Below are positions 1 to 8,820 of a DNA stretch of 64,000 bases, piece by piece; position 1 is the stretch's first letter; each line of letters opens with the position of its first letter. The stretch spans positions 1 to 64,000 of the forward strand of contig NZ_BMOC01000006.1 in assembly GCF_014646875.1 (NCBI RefSeq), read 5' to 3'. The DNA comes from Halobellus salinus (lineage in GTDB: Archaea > Halobacteriota > Halobacteria > Halobacteriales > Haloferacaceae). The position numbers were made by a program, and so were the translations under genes. The notes under the pieces are model-generated. The model did no database searches and had not been told where the DNA came from. It saw nothing but the letters and a program-made list of their open reading frames with translations.

Positions 1-1
1 C

Positions 2-421
2 CTACTCACTCCCTTTGCTACGCTTCGGTCGCTCGTTGAGGCCGGAGGCTCCACCTCCAAAACGCTGATGGGGCTCTTGGAGTACGACCGCGGCGCGATG
101 GCGCACGTCGACGGGTCGTTCGACGCCCCCGAGGTACAACGGTACCGGGTCGAAGCCGAGAACGGGTGGGTCGAAGCCCACCCCGCGTTCACCGTCGCCA
201 GCGACGCGCCGGCGACCCTCGACTATTCGATCGACGGCGAGGAGCACGGCGAGACGTTCAAGCCGGTCGACCAGTACGCCGAGCAGGTGACCGCGTTCGC
301 CGACTGTGTCGACAGCGGCGCGGAGCCACGGACCGGGGGCCGAGAGGCGATCGCGAACATGCGCGTCATCGACGCCCTCTACGAGAGCGCCGAGCGTGGC
401 GCGCCCGTGGATGTGGCGTAG
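2..421 (+). CDS. Gfo/Idh/MocA-family oxidoreductase, C-terminal part (5' end outside window)
   Basis: This is the C-terminal end of an NAD(P)-dependent sugar dehydrogenase of the Gfo/Idh/MocA type. From MGLLEYDRG (position 68) onward it reads like the C-terminal beta-sheet domain of haloarchaeal xylose dehydrogenase-like proteins: a strand ending in HPAF, an acidic loop, then EQVTAFADCVDSG and a last helix MRVIDALYESAERG. The 66 bases before position 68 are open in frame but low in complexity (LVEAGGSTSKTL) and do not look like the expected preceding strand, so the 5' part may be rearranged or mis-assembled at the window edge. The aldo/keto reductase and sugar ABC transporter nearby suit a role in sugar oxidation, which is inference. 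Confidence 0.72.
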   Translation, partial: LLTPFATLRSLVEAGGSTSKTLMGLLEYDRGAMAHVDGSFDAPEVQRYRVEAENGWVEAHPAFTVASDAPATLDYSIDGEEHGETFKPVDQYAEQVTAFADCVDSGAEPRTGGREAIANMRVIDALYESAERGAPVDVA

Positions 422-529
422 GTCGCAGTTCGCGGTCACGACGTCCGATCCGGGCGTCCGAACGCGTCCGAACGCGTCGGAGCGTGCCGGCTCCCGAAGC
501 GTTAGAAGGCTGGGCCGACAGCCTCGGAC

Positions 530-1513
530 ATGGACACGCGACCGCTCGGGACGACAGGGACAGACGTCACCGAGGTGGGACTCGGGACCTGGGAGATTGG
601 CGGCGACTGGGGGGACGTGGCCGAGCGCCGGGCGCGCGAGGCGATCCGGGCCGCGCTCGATTCGGGGATCACGTTCCTCGACACCGCGGACGTGTACGGC
701 GACGGCCGGAGCGAGCGCCTGATCCGCGAGGTGCTCGCCGACCGCGACGAGGAGCCGTTCGTCGCGACGAAGGCCGGCCGGCGGCTGGACCCCCACGTCG
801 CGGGGGAGTACACCGAGGCCAACCTCCGGCGGTTCGTCGACGACTCCCGCGAGCGGCTCGGCGTCGAGACGCTGGAGCTCGTCCAACTCCACTGTCCGCC
901 GACGGACGTCTACTACCAACCGGAGACCTTCGAGGCGTTGGAGACACTCCGGGATGAGGACCGCATCGACCACTACGGCGTCAGCGTCGAGCGCGTCGAG
1001 GAGGCGCTGAAGGCCGTCGAGTACCCCGGTGTGGAGACGGTCCAGATCATCTTCAACCCGTTCCGACAGCGCCCCCGGGAGACGTTCTTCCGGGAGGCCG
1101 CCGCCCGGAACGTCGGCGTCGTCGTCCGGGTCCCGCTTGCGTCGGGGCTGTTGACCGGCGCGCTCTCGGCCGACACCGAATTCCCGGAGAACGACCACCG
1201 GAACTTCAACCGCGACGGGGACGCCTTCGACGTGGGCGAGACGTTCGCCGGTGTCCCCTACGAGGACGGACTGGAGGCTGTCGACGCGGTCGAACCGCTG
1301 GTGCCGGACGGGATGTCGATGGCGCAGTTCACGCTCCGGTGGATCCTCGACCACGACGCGGTCTCGACGGTCATCCCGGGGTCTTCGTCCCCCGAACACG
1401 TCCGCGACAACGTCGCCGCCGCTGCCCTCCCGCACCTCTCGGCCGACCGCCACGCGGCCGTCCGGGAGGTCTACGACGAGTTCGTCCGCGAGCACGTCCA
1501 CCAGCGGTGGTGA
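530..1513 (+). CDS. Aldo/keto reductase
   Basis: 327-residue NAD(P)H-dependent aldo/keto reductase, a cytosolic TIM-barrel enzyme that reduces aldehydes or ketones. The catalytic tetrad is visible: Asp and Tyr in FLDTADVYGDG (about residues 44-54), Lys in VATKAG, and His in LVQLHCPP. The C-terminal STVIPGSSSPEHV matches the cofactor-binding loop of the family. The length is normal. The gene follows the Gfo/Idh/MocA gene by 108 bp in the same direction and the pair may act on the same sugar. The substrate cannot be told from sequence. Confidence 0.93.
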   Translation: MDTRPLGTTGTDVTEVGLGTWEIGGDWGDVAERRAREAIRAALDSGITFLDTADVYGDGRSERLIREVLADRDEEPFVATKAGRRLDPHVAGEYTEANLRRFVDDSRERLGVETLELVQLHCPPTDVYYQPETFEALETLRDEDRIDHYGVSVERVEEALKAVEYPGVETVQIIFNPFRQRPRETFFREAAARNVGVVVRVPLASGLLTGALSADTEFPENDHRNFNRDGDAFDVGETFAGVPYEDGLEAVDAVEPLVPDGMSMAQFTLRWILDHDAVSTVIPGSSSPEHVRDNVAAAALPHLSADRHAAVREVYDEFVREHVHQRW

Positions 1514-1670
1514 ACGACGGCGGCGGCCCGTGGTGGCGCCGCCGGCAGTCTCGCGGCGGCGGCGAGCGACCGCGACCGACATCGTTTTGCGCCCCGCCGT
1601 CCGACCGACGCGGACGTGTCCCGGATGATCGCCGACCCCCGCAGCTGTCCCCGTCCGACAGCCACACGGG

Positions 1671-2360
1671 GTGAGTGAGTTGTTCGTCGACGCGCTCCGG
1701 TATCCAGTCCGGGACCGATCGCGGCTCGACGGGACGGTGAAATGTCTCGTGTCCGTCCTGGTCGCCGGCGTGTTGGTACAGGTCGCGGGGGCGCTGTGGC
1801 CCGACGTGACGTTTCTGGTGCCGGCCGCGCTTGTGCTCTTCCCCGCCGTGGTGTTCGTCGCGCTCCTCGCGGGCGTGCTCGCGGGGGAGGGGTTCCCGAG
1901 CCTCCGCACCCGGGGTTCGGCACGGCGCGCCGGCCGGTTGGCCGGCGTCACCGCGGCGTACCTCCTCCCCCCGGCCGTCGTCGTGGCCGCCGTCGGGTTC
2001 GTCACGGGAACCGGCGTCGTTCCGGTTGCCATCGAGGGCGTGACGGCGGCGACGCTCGCAACCGTGGCGCTTCTGGTCACCGTGGTGTGTGCGTACCTGT
2101 TGCCGGCGGCCGCCGTGGTTGCGGTCGAAGACGGCCTCCGGGCGGGAATTCGGCGAACGGCGCTCCGCGGGACCGCACGCGGCGCGTACTTCCTCTCGTG
2201 GGTCGGCGCCGCCGTTCTCGTGGTGCTCGCCTGGAGCGTGGTCGCGACGACGGCGACGCGGAGTGTGGCTTCGCTCGTCGGGTTCGGCGTGTTCGCGTAC
2301 GCCCACGTCGCCGCCGCTGCGCTCGTCGCCGAGGGCGTCGACCGAACCACGGTGTGGTGA
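1671..2360 (+). CDS. Multi-pass membrane protein of unknown function
   Basis: 229-residue hydrophobic protein with a GTG start (MSELFVDALRYPVRD). About six membrane-spanning stretches can be seen (roughly residues 25-45, 47-70, 88-108, 118-145, 168-190, 196-218), with short charged loops such as SLRTRGSARRAGR and EDGLRAGIRRTALRG. The opening 'DALRYPVRD' and the overall plan resemble the small DUF4013-like membrane proteins common in haloarchaea, but that is an impression only. No catalytic motif is visible. It stands alone between the aldo/keto reductase and the convergent ABC operon. Confidence 0.7.
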   Translation: MSELFVDALRYPVRDRSRLDGTVKCLVSVLVAGVLVQVAGALWPDVTFLVPAALVLFPAVVFVALLAGVLAGEGFPSLRTRGSARRAGRLAGVTAAYLLPPAVVVAAVGFVTGTGVVPVAIEGVTAATLATVALLVTVVCAYLLPAAAVVAVEDGLRAGIRRTALRGTARGAYFLSWVGAAVLVVLAWSVVATTATRSVASLVGFGVFAYAHVAAAALVAEGVDRTTVW

Positions 2361-2457
2361 GCCAACCCAGAGCCGTCGGTGTCGCACGGGGTGTTGTGGC
2401 TGACTACCAGACATCACGGGGTCGGCGACGACCGGCAGTTGACCACGACGGCCCGTA

Positions 2458-3594
2458 TCACTCCAGCGCCGCCGACAACGTCTTCGAGTCCAGTGATCGG
2501 TTGCGGAGCGCCTCGCCCGTCTCGCGGTCGAACACGTGGATCGACTCTGCGGGGATGCGAGCCACCACGTCGTCGCCGGCGGAGATCCGCGTGAACCCGT
2601 CCGCGGTCGCGATCATCGTCTCCACGCCCTCGTCGAACTTCAGGTGGACGGTGTTCTCGTCGCCCATCGGTTCGACGACGTCAACGGTGGTCGCGAAGTC
2701 GTGGTCGTTGCTCGCGGTCTCGGCCAGTTCGATGTCCTCCGGCCGGATCCCGAGAACCAGGTCGGTGGTCCCGTCGAGGGCCTCGCGGACCTCGGGGCCG
2801 AGCGGATACTCGAAGGCGTCGCCGACCAGGACGCCGCGCTCGAACCGCACGTCGAAGAAGTTCATCGAGGGTTCACCCAGAAAGCCCGCGACGAACTGGT
2901 TTGCGGGTTCGTGATAACACTCGAGCGGGGTGGCCACCTGCTGGAGCCGACCGTCGTTGAGGATGGCGATCCGGTCGCCCATGGTCATGGCCTCCGTCTG
3001 GTCGTGGGTCACGTAGACGGTGGTGACGCCCAGATCCTCCTGGAGCCGCTGGAGTTCGGTCCGCATCTGCGCCCGGAGCTTCGCGTCGAGGTTCGACAGC
3101 GGCTCGTCCATGAGGAACACCTCGGGGTCGCGCACGATGGCGCGCCCGAGTGCGACCCGCTGTTGTTGGCCGCCCGAGAGGTCCGTCGGCCGCCGTTCGA
3201 GGAGGTTGGAGATCCCGAGCAGTTCCGCGGTCTCCGACACCATCTCCGCGATCTGGTCGTCGGGGAGGTCGGTCGACTCCTCGAGCCCGAACGACATGTT
3301 CCCCCGGACGGACATGTGCGGGTAGAGCGCGTACGACTGGAACACCATCGCGATGTCCCTGTCCTGGGATTTCACGTCGTTGATCACACGGTTGTTGAGC
3401 GAGACGGTCCCGGAAGTGATCGACTCCAGACCCGCGACCATCCGCAGCATCGTGGATTTTCCACAACCCGATGGGCCGACGACCACGAGGAACTCGCCGT
3501 CGTCGATCGCCGTCGAAACGTCGTCGACGGCGACGATCTCGCCGCTGTCGTCCTGGAACGTCTTCCGTACCGAATCGAGTTCAAGCGTTGCCAT
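2458..3594 (-). CDS. Sugar ABC transporter ATPase (MalK/UgpC type)
   Basis: 378-residue nucleotide-binding subunit of a CUT1 importer. It hydrolyses ATP on the cytoplasmic face to drive sugar uptake. Visible motifs are Walker A GPSGCGKST (about residues 39-47), Q-loop MVFQSYALYPHM, signature LSGGQQQR, Walker B VFLMDEPLSNLDAK and the switch His in VTHDQTEAM. The C-terminal 130 residues form the TOBE-like regulatory domain (LGIRPEDIEL). It is the last gene of a four-gene operon on this strand, 126 bp after the second permease gene. Confidence 0.95.
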   Translation of the reverse strand: MATLELDSVRKTFQDDSGEIVAVDDVSTAIDDGEFLVVVGPSGCGKSTMLRMVAGLESITSGTVSLNNRVINDVKSQDRDIAMVFQSYALYPHMSVRGNMSFGLEESTDLPDDQIAEMVSETAELLGISNLLERRPTDLSGGQQQRVALGRAIVRDPEVFLMDEPLSNLDAKLRAQMRTELQRLQEDLGVTTVYVTHDQTEAMTMGDRIAILNDGRLQQVATPLECYHEPANQFVAGFLGEPSMNFFDVRFERGVLVGDAFEYPLGPEVREALDGTTDLVLGIRPEDIELAETASNDHDFATTVDVVEPMGDENTVHLKFDEGVETMIATADGFTRISAGDDVVARIPAESIHVFDRETGEALRNRSLDSKTLSAALE

Positions 3595-3720
3595 ATCTGT
3601 GAGTTGGGGTCTCGTACTGCCGGGTGTGGCCGACAGCGTCGGTCGATGGGCCGTTCTCGCGGCACGTCTCGGGGTCGGTTCCGCCGCCGACTCCGGGTAC
3701 GAACCCGGATCGGACGCGGG

Positions 3721-4662
3721 TCACGCCGACACCCCCTCGGCGAACTCCTCGCCGAAGAAGATGTAGACCGCGAGCGTCGGCAGCGCCGCGAAGAACGCCC
3801 CAGCCATACGGAGCGCGAAGTCCTGGCCCTCCAGCGAGGAGCCCAGCCCCGCGAGGATCAACACGACTGGCGCCGCCGGGCTCGACTCCGTGGAAACGAG
3901 CACCAGCGTGAACAGCAGGTCGTTCCAGATCTGTGTGAACTGGTAGATGAGCACCACCGCGAACATCGGCCCCGACAGCGGGAGCACGATCCGGCGGTAG
4001 ACCCGGCGGAGCGACGCTCCGTCGAGCCGGGCGGATTCGATCATCTCCGTGCTCATCGTCTTGTAGTACGTCCGGAACAGGAGCGTACAGATCGGAAGCC
4101 CGTAGGCGACGTGGGTGATGACCAACTCCACGATGCCGGCGTAGTCGTCGGGGACGCCAAGCGCCCAGACGAACGACAGGTGCTGTGCGATCCCGACCCA
4201 CTGCGACCAGAACTGGGTCAGCGGGACCAGCACCGCCTGGTACGGGATGAAGATGCCCGCGACGATCAACGCGATCAGCGGCGCCTTGTACGCGCGCTTC
4301 CACGTCGGCATCGTGAGCCCGTACGCAGTGACGCTCCCAAGCACCGCCGAGATGACGGTGGCGGGCACGGCGTACAACAGGCTGTTGCCCATCCCGCGTA
4401 GTAGCGCGTCGATCGCGGTCCCCCACTTTTCGAGCGTCACTCCGTTGGCGCCCGGCGGCGCGTACGGGGCCGTCCCGATGATCGCGGTGTTCGTCTTGAT
4501 CGAGGTGACCAGCCCCGACTCGATGGGGACGAGGTAGAAGCCGGCCATCACGACCAACACCGCGTACAGAACGACCTCCCCCGGACTCGTCTGCTGGACA
4601 GTCCGGCGGAGTCGTGCCACGCGGGTCGTCGCGTCCGCCCGTCGGATCTCGGCGTCGCTCAT
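3721..4662 (-). CDS. Sugar ABC transporter permease (MalG type)
   Basis: 313-residue inner permease with about six transmembrane helices (first at about residues 30-50). The EAA loop that docks the ATPase is clear: EMIESARLDGASLRRVYRRI followed by VLPLSGP. The start codon overlaps the stop of the first permease gene by four bases (ATGA), showing translational coupling. It forms the translocation pore with the upstream MalF-type subunit. Confidence 0.95.
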   Translation of the reverse strand: MSDAEIRRADATTRVARLRRTVQQTSPGEVVLYAVLVVMAGFYLVPIESGLVTSIKTNTAIIGTAPYAPPGANGVTLEKWGTAIDALLRGMGNSLLYAVPATVISAVLGSVTAYGLTMPTWKRAYKAPLIALIVAGIFIPYQAVLVPLTQFWSQWVGIAQHLSFVWALGVPDDYAGIVELVITHVAYGLPICTLLFRTYYKTMSTEMIESARLDGASLRRVYRRIVLPLSGPMFAVVLIYQFTQIWNDLLFTLVLVSTESSPAAPVVLILAGLGSSLEGQDFALRMAGAFFAALPTLAVYIFFGEEFAEGVSA

Positions 4663-5714
4663 AGGTTGTTCCTCCGGTACTCGTAGACGAGATACGGGCC
4701 GATGACCGCGAGCGCCATACCGAACAGCACGATCGCGATCGCCGCCCCGTACGCCCAGTTGAGGTTCGCGTACGCCTCACGCACCATCTTGGTCGCCAGG
4801 ATGTCCGCGCCGTTCGGCGGTCGGTAGCCGCCGACGAGCGAGTAGAGGAAATCGAACGCCTTCATGCCGAACACCATCAGCACGACTGCGGCGCTGATAG
4901 TCGCGCCTTTGAGCTGGGGGATGATCACCCGCCAGTACATTTTCAGCGTCGACGCGCCGTCGACCTGTGCGGCCTCGTAGTGCTCGGTGGGGATCGCGCG
5001 GAGCCCCGCGAGGTACACCACCATAGCGTACCCCGAGAACTGCCACATCAACGCGAAGATGACCGCCCAGAGGACGATCGTCTGATCCCCGAGGAAGCTG
5101 ATCGGGCCGATCCCGACGGTGCCGAGAAGCAGGTTGACGATCCCGTTATTGAAGTTGTACATCCACAGCCAGAACTGCGCGGTCACCACGAACGAGAGGC
5201 TCATCGGCAGAAGGTAGATCGTCCGGAACGCGTTCTCGAAGCGGATCCCGCGGTCGATCAGGATCGCCAACAGGAGCCCGACGGCCAGCGTCGCGCCCGT
5301 GAACGCCACCAGCAGAATCAGGGTGTTGACCGCGGCGTCAATAAAGCCCGGATCGGCGAGCGCCCGGGTGTACATCTCGAAATCGAGGTTCCCGTAGTCG
5401 GGCGCGTTCGCGAACCCCCGGTAGTCAGTCAGCGAGATGAGTAGGTTCCAGATGATGGCGCCGTAGACGAACAGCGCGATCAGCAGGAACGGCGGCAGCC
5501 AGAACAGTGAGGACTCGAGGAAGTCGCTCCCGAGACGCCGGTCTACCGCCGCGCCGACGCGGGCGAGCGGCCCCGGATCCGATTCAGATCCCGGTTCCGG
5601 GACCGAGCGGTCGCTCACCACGCCGCCGTCGGTGCGGGCCTCGTTGCCGCTGGCGTTGTCGTTCCCCGACGACCGACCGAGGGCGCCGGACAGCCGACGG
5701 TAGAGGTCGAACAT
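4659..5714 (-). CDS. Sugar ABC transporter permease (MalF type)
   Basis: 351-residue permease. A hydrophilic acidic N-terminal stretch of about 70 residues (SGNDNASGNEARTDGG, PEPGSESDPG) precedes six to seven membrane helices beginning SSLFWLPPFLLIALFVYGAI. The EAA motif EHYEAAQVDGASTLKMYWRV is present. It lies 10 bp downstream of the binding-protein gene and overlaps the next permease gene by 4 bp. Confidence 0.95.
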   Translation of the reverse strand: MFDLYRRLSGALGRSSGNDNASGNEARTDGGVVSDRSVPEPGSESDPGPLARVGAAVDRRLGSDFLESSLFWLPPFLLIALFVYGAIIWNLLISLTDYRGFANAPDYGNLDFEMYTRALADPGFIDAAVNTLILLVAFTGATLAVGLLLAILIDRGIRFENAFRTIYLLPMSLSFVVTAQFWLWMYNFNNGIVNLLLGTVGIGPISFLGDQTIVLWAVIFALMWQFSGYAMVVYLAGLRAIPTEHYEAAQVDGASTLKMYWRVIIPQLKGATISAAVVLMVFGMKAFDFLYSLVGGYRPPNGADILATKMVREAYANLNWAYGAAIAIVLFGMALAVIGPYLVYEYRRNNL

Positions 5715-5724
5715 ACGGCGGGAG

Positions 5725-7086
5725 TCAGTTCGACACTGCGTCTAGGAAGCCCTGCGTCGCCGCGTCGACGTTGTACGGGCCCGTGAACTCCGAGGAGATG
5801 ACCTCGTTGAGTTGGGTCATCACCTCCGAGGGGACGCCGAGGCCGTGCTGGAGGTTCGGCGGTCGGAACTCCGCCTCCGCGAAGTCCTCTGCGGTCTCCT
5901 GGAGATACGGCCCGAACTCGTCTAAGCTCACGTCGGTCCGAGTGGGGATCGACCCCTTGAACTGGTTGAATGCGACCTGGGCCTCCGGGCTTCCGACGAA
6001 CGAGAGCCACGTCTTCGTCGCCTCGGGCGTCGGGTTGTCCGAGGGATAGAGGAACGAATCGAAGTGGAGCGTGTACATCCCCTCCGTACCGGGGAAGGTC
6101 TTGAAGCCCCAGTCCTCGTCGTAATCGAAGTCCTCGGCGTTCCGGAACGCACCCGCCGCCCAGTTACCCTGGTGGATGAACGCGGCGTCGCCGTTGATGA
6201 TGTTCTGGTTGGACTGTGTCAGCCCGATCGACGAGGCGTCCTCGCTGATGTAGTTCTCCAGCATCTCCGCGGTGGCCTCGAACGCCGCCCGGACCGCGTC
6301 CTCTGAGCCCTCGCCCGCGAGGAAGTCCATATACGGCTGGTAGCCGTTCACGCCGAGCATCACCGCGCCCCACAGCTGCGTCGTCGTCCACGTTCCCGAC
6401 ATTCCGTGGGTCATCGGGATCGCGTCGGTCTCGTTTTGGACCGTCTGGAGCGCGTCGATGAACGCCGAGGGGCTGTTCAGCGAGTCCACGTCGATGCCGG
6501 CGTCTTCGACGACCGAGACGTTGTAGAACAGACAGTTCAGCCGGTGTGACCCGAGCGGGACCGCGCGGTAGCTCCCGTTCTGCTGGTGGAGGTCGATGGC
6601 CTCCTGGATCATGACCTCCTCGAAGTCGTTCTCTTCCCAGACATCGTCGACGCTGCCGAGGACGCCCTCGTAGCGCAGGAGGTTCGGGCCGGGCCAGTTG
6701 GCGAACGACCCCGGGGGGTCGTTGCTCTGCAACCGGTTTGCGACGACCGCGTCGAGGTTCTGGTTGCCGCCGCCGCCGATGGGGTTGAAATCGAGCGTGG
6801 CGCCGTCGACGTTCTCGTCGAAAGCCTCCACGAGGGCGTCGGCCGCCGCGGCGCCGTCGCCGCCGGTCCAGCCATGCAGGACCTCGACGGTGTCGCCCGA
6901 AGCGCCGCCTCCGCTGTCGCCCCCGGTCGTGGTGTCACCGCCGCTGTCGCCGCCGTCGTCTCCGCCACCGCCGCCACCGCCGCCGCTACACCCGGCGATT
7001 CCTGCGAGCGCCGCGACGCCCGACGCCCGGATGAACGTTCGTCGCGACGGCAACTTCCCGTCGTCACTTTTGTGGGACATATCCAT
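5725..7086 (-). CDS. Sugar ABC transporter substrate-binding lipoprotein (Tat-exported)
   Basis: 453-residue extracellular solute-binding protein that captures the sugar outside the cell. The N-terminus has a twin-arginine signal (SRRTFIRASG), a hydrophobic core and a lipobox ending AGIAGC, followed by a Gly/Asp-rich flexible linker of about 40 residues. The mature part has family 1 features (VEVLHGWTGGDGAAAADALV, FANWPGPNLLRYEG, AAFIHQGNWAAGAF). A TATA-like element about 25 bp upstream supports leaderless initiation at the first ATG (7086); ATG at 7080 is the alternative. It is the first gene of the operon. Confidence 0.93.
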   Translation of the reverse strand: MDMSHKSDDGKLPSRRTFIRASGVAALAGIAGCSGGGGGGGGDDGGDSGGDTTTGGDSGGGASGDTVEVLHGWTGGDGAAAADALVEAFDENVDGATLDFNPIGGGGNQNLDAVVANRLQSNDPPGSFANWPGPNLLRYEGVLGSVDDVWEENDFEEVMIQEAIDLHQQNGSYRAVPLGSHRLNCLFYNVSVVEDAGIDVDSLNSPSAFIDALQTVQNETDAIPMTHGMSGTWTTTQLWGAVMLGVNGYQPYMDFLAGEGSEDAVRAAFEATAEMLENYISEDASSIGLTQSNQNIINGDAAFIHQGNWAAGAFRNAEDFDYDEDWGFKTFPGTEGMYTLHFDSFLYPSDNPTPEATKTWLSFVGSPEAQVAFNQFKGSIPTRTDVSLDEFGPYLQETAEDFAEAEFRPPNLQHGLGVPSEVMTQLNEVISSEFTGPYNVDAATQGFLDAVSN

Positions 7087-7107
7087 CCTAATTATTACTA
7101 CACATTG

Positions 7108-7114
7108 TAATAAA
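7108..7114 (-). promoter_or_regulatory. TATA-box of the sugar ABC operon
   Basis: On the minus strand the sequence TTTATTA lies in an AT-rich patch whose centre is about 25 bp upstream of the ATG at 7086, the usual spacing for a haloarchaeal leaderless transcript. Confidence 0.5.
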
Positions 7115-7299
7115 TTTTTACTTTAATGGATCCTTCGCGGGTGCCTGCAAAGAACTGATGTAGTGAGGCGCGTGTTCCTCTACCACGACATACATTACGA
7201 ACGATCATTATTATTTCGGCCGTTCGGCGAGTCGGGGACCCGAACGCGTCGTCGTCCGACCGGTACGTTTGATTGCGGTGCGACCTAACCGGCGCACAG

Positions 7300-8589
7300 A
7301 TGCGCGAGACTCCAGTACTGGACGCCCGTATCCTCTCGTTGGCGATCGCACGGATGGTCAGCGCGCTCGCGAACTCGTTTCTGGTGGTCGTGTTGCCGCT
7401 CTACATCGGGAGCGAGGCGGTGCAGCTCCCGGCCGCCACCGGGTCGACGGTGGGCGCGTTCGGGGTGGGAATCACCCTCAGCGTGGAGTTACTGATCGCG
7501 GTCGTGCTGTCGCTGTTCGGGTTTTTCAACAGCCTGAGCCAGCCCCTCACCGGGTCGTTCTCCGATCGGACCGGGCGCCGGAAGCCGTTTCTGCTCTTCG
7601 GACTGGGACTGGTTGCAACCGGGAGCGCGGGGTATCTGGTGTTCACCGACTACCTGCTCGTCCTCGCGATGCGCGGCCTCCAGGGCGTCGGCGCCGCGTT
7701 CTCGATCCCGATCGCCGTGGCGCTTGTCAACGAACTCTCCGAGTCAGGGGAACGCGGCAATAACTTCGGCCTGTTCAACACGTTTAGGCTCCTGGGGTTC
7801 GGAACCGGCCCGCTCATCGCCGGAGTTGTCGTTGCAAGCGGCCCCTACGCCGTTGCCGGGCTACCCGTGTCGGGGTTCGACGCCGCGTTCCTGGTCGCGG
7901 TCGTCGGCGCCGCAGTGAGCTTTGGGCTCGTTTCGATTCTGATCACCGACCCCGAACCAACAGAGACCGCGAGTGAGGACATCTCGATCCGCGTCCGCGG
8001 CGAGAACGGGTGGCTCGACCCGGTGTTCGCGCTCGCGCTCGCGACGATCGTTATGGCGCTGTCGATCGCGGTCTACGCGCCGCTGGCGAACGTGATCAAC
8101 GACCGACTCAACCAGGGGAGTTTCCTCTATTCGATCCAGTTCGGCGCGACGGTGTTCGCGAACGTGCTGTTTCAACTCCCGATCGGCCGGCTCAGCGACC
8201 GGTACGGCCGCCGTCCCTTCTTGATCGCGGGGTTTGTCCTGCTTCTGCCCACGACGCTTGCACAGGGGCTCGTCACCTCCTCGTACGCCATGATCGCCGC
8301 CCGGTTCCTCCAGGGCCTTGCGGTCGCGGCCGTGTTCGCGCCCTCGCTGGCGCTTGCGGGGGACCTCGCGCGCGAGGGGGCGTCGGGGTCGACGCTGTCG
8401 CTTCTCACGATGGGGTTCGGGCTCGGGATCGCCTTCGGGACGCTGCTTTCGGGCGTTCTGGTTGGCTTCGGGTTCGTGGTCCCATTCGCGGCGGCGACGG
8501 GTGCCGGCGCAATCGGGCTGGCGTTGACCGTCACCCAGGTGACGGAGCCGGATTCGGAGGGGTCGGCCGCCGCTCCAGCCGTCGACTGA
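7300..8589 (+). CDS. Major facilitator superfamily transporter
   Basis: 429-residue MFS permease with twelve predicted membrane helices in two halves. Each half carries a loop 2-3 signature: GSFSDRTGRRKPFLL in the N-half and GRLSDRYGRRPFLI in the C-half. I chose the ATG at 7300 (MRETPVLDARIL) over an in-frame TTG at 7273 because it starts just before the first conserved helix. It is divergent from the ABC operon with about 210 bp between. The substrate is unknown; drug or sugar efflux are both possible. Confidence 0.9.
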   Translation: MRETPVLDARILSLAIARMVSALANSFLVVVLPLYIGSEAVQLPAATGSTVGAFGVGITLSVELLIAVVLSLFGFFNSLSQPLTGSFSDRTGRRKPFLLFGLGLVATGSAGYLVFTDYLLVLAMRGLQGVGAAFSIPIAVALVNELSESGERGNNFGLFNTFRLLGFGTGPLIAGVVVASGPYAVAGLPVSGFDAAFLVAVVGAAVSFGLVSILITDPEPTETASEDISIRVRGENGWLDPVFALALATIVMALSIAVYAPLANVINDRLNQGSFLYSIQFGATVFANVLFQLPIGRLSDRYGRRPFLIAGFVLLLPTTLAQGLVTSSYAMIAARFLQGLAVAAVFAPSLALAGDLAREGASGSTLSLLTMGFGLGIAFGTLLSGVLVGFGFVVPFAAATGAGAIGLALTVTQVTEPDSEGSAAAPAVD

Positions 8590-8820
8590 GACCGCCCACC
8601 GGTCCGCTCACGCCCGATTGACCTCGCCGACGGGTGTGCGGCTCTGTTCGCGGAGGACCTGCGGCGGGGAGTAGTGGCCGCCGGCGAACGTCCCGGTCGT
8701 CCGAGAGCCCGGCCACTCGTCGAACGCCCCCGCGGTCCGAGGTCGGGAGCGACCGAACCATTCGGCCGTGGTCCGACCGTATGGATACGCCTTTCAGTCT
8801 GTTCTGTGAGAGTCTGATCG

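Noticed and set aside
2-2365. Long open frame on the minus strand (787 codons)
   Set aside because: It lies opposite the dehydrogenase, aldo/keto reductase and membrane protein genes and has Arg/Pro-rich shadow composition typical of GC-rich DNA.
2536-4401. Plus-strand open frame opposite the ABC ATPase and permease
   Set aside because: The minus-strand genes have full family motifs; this frame has none.
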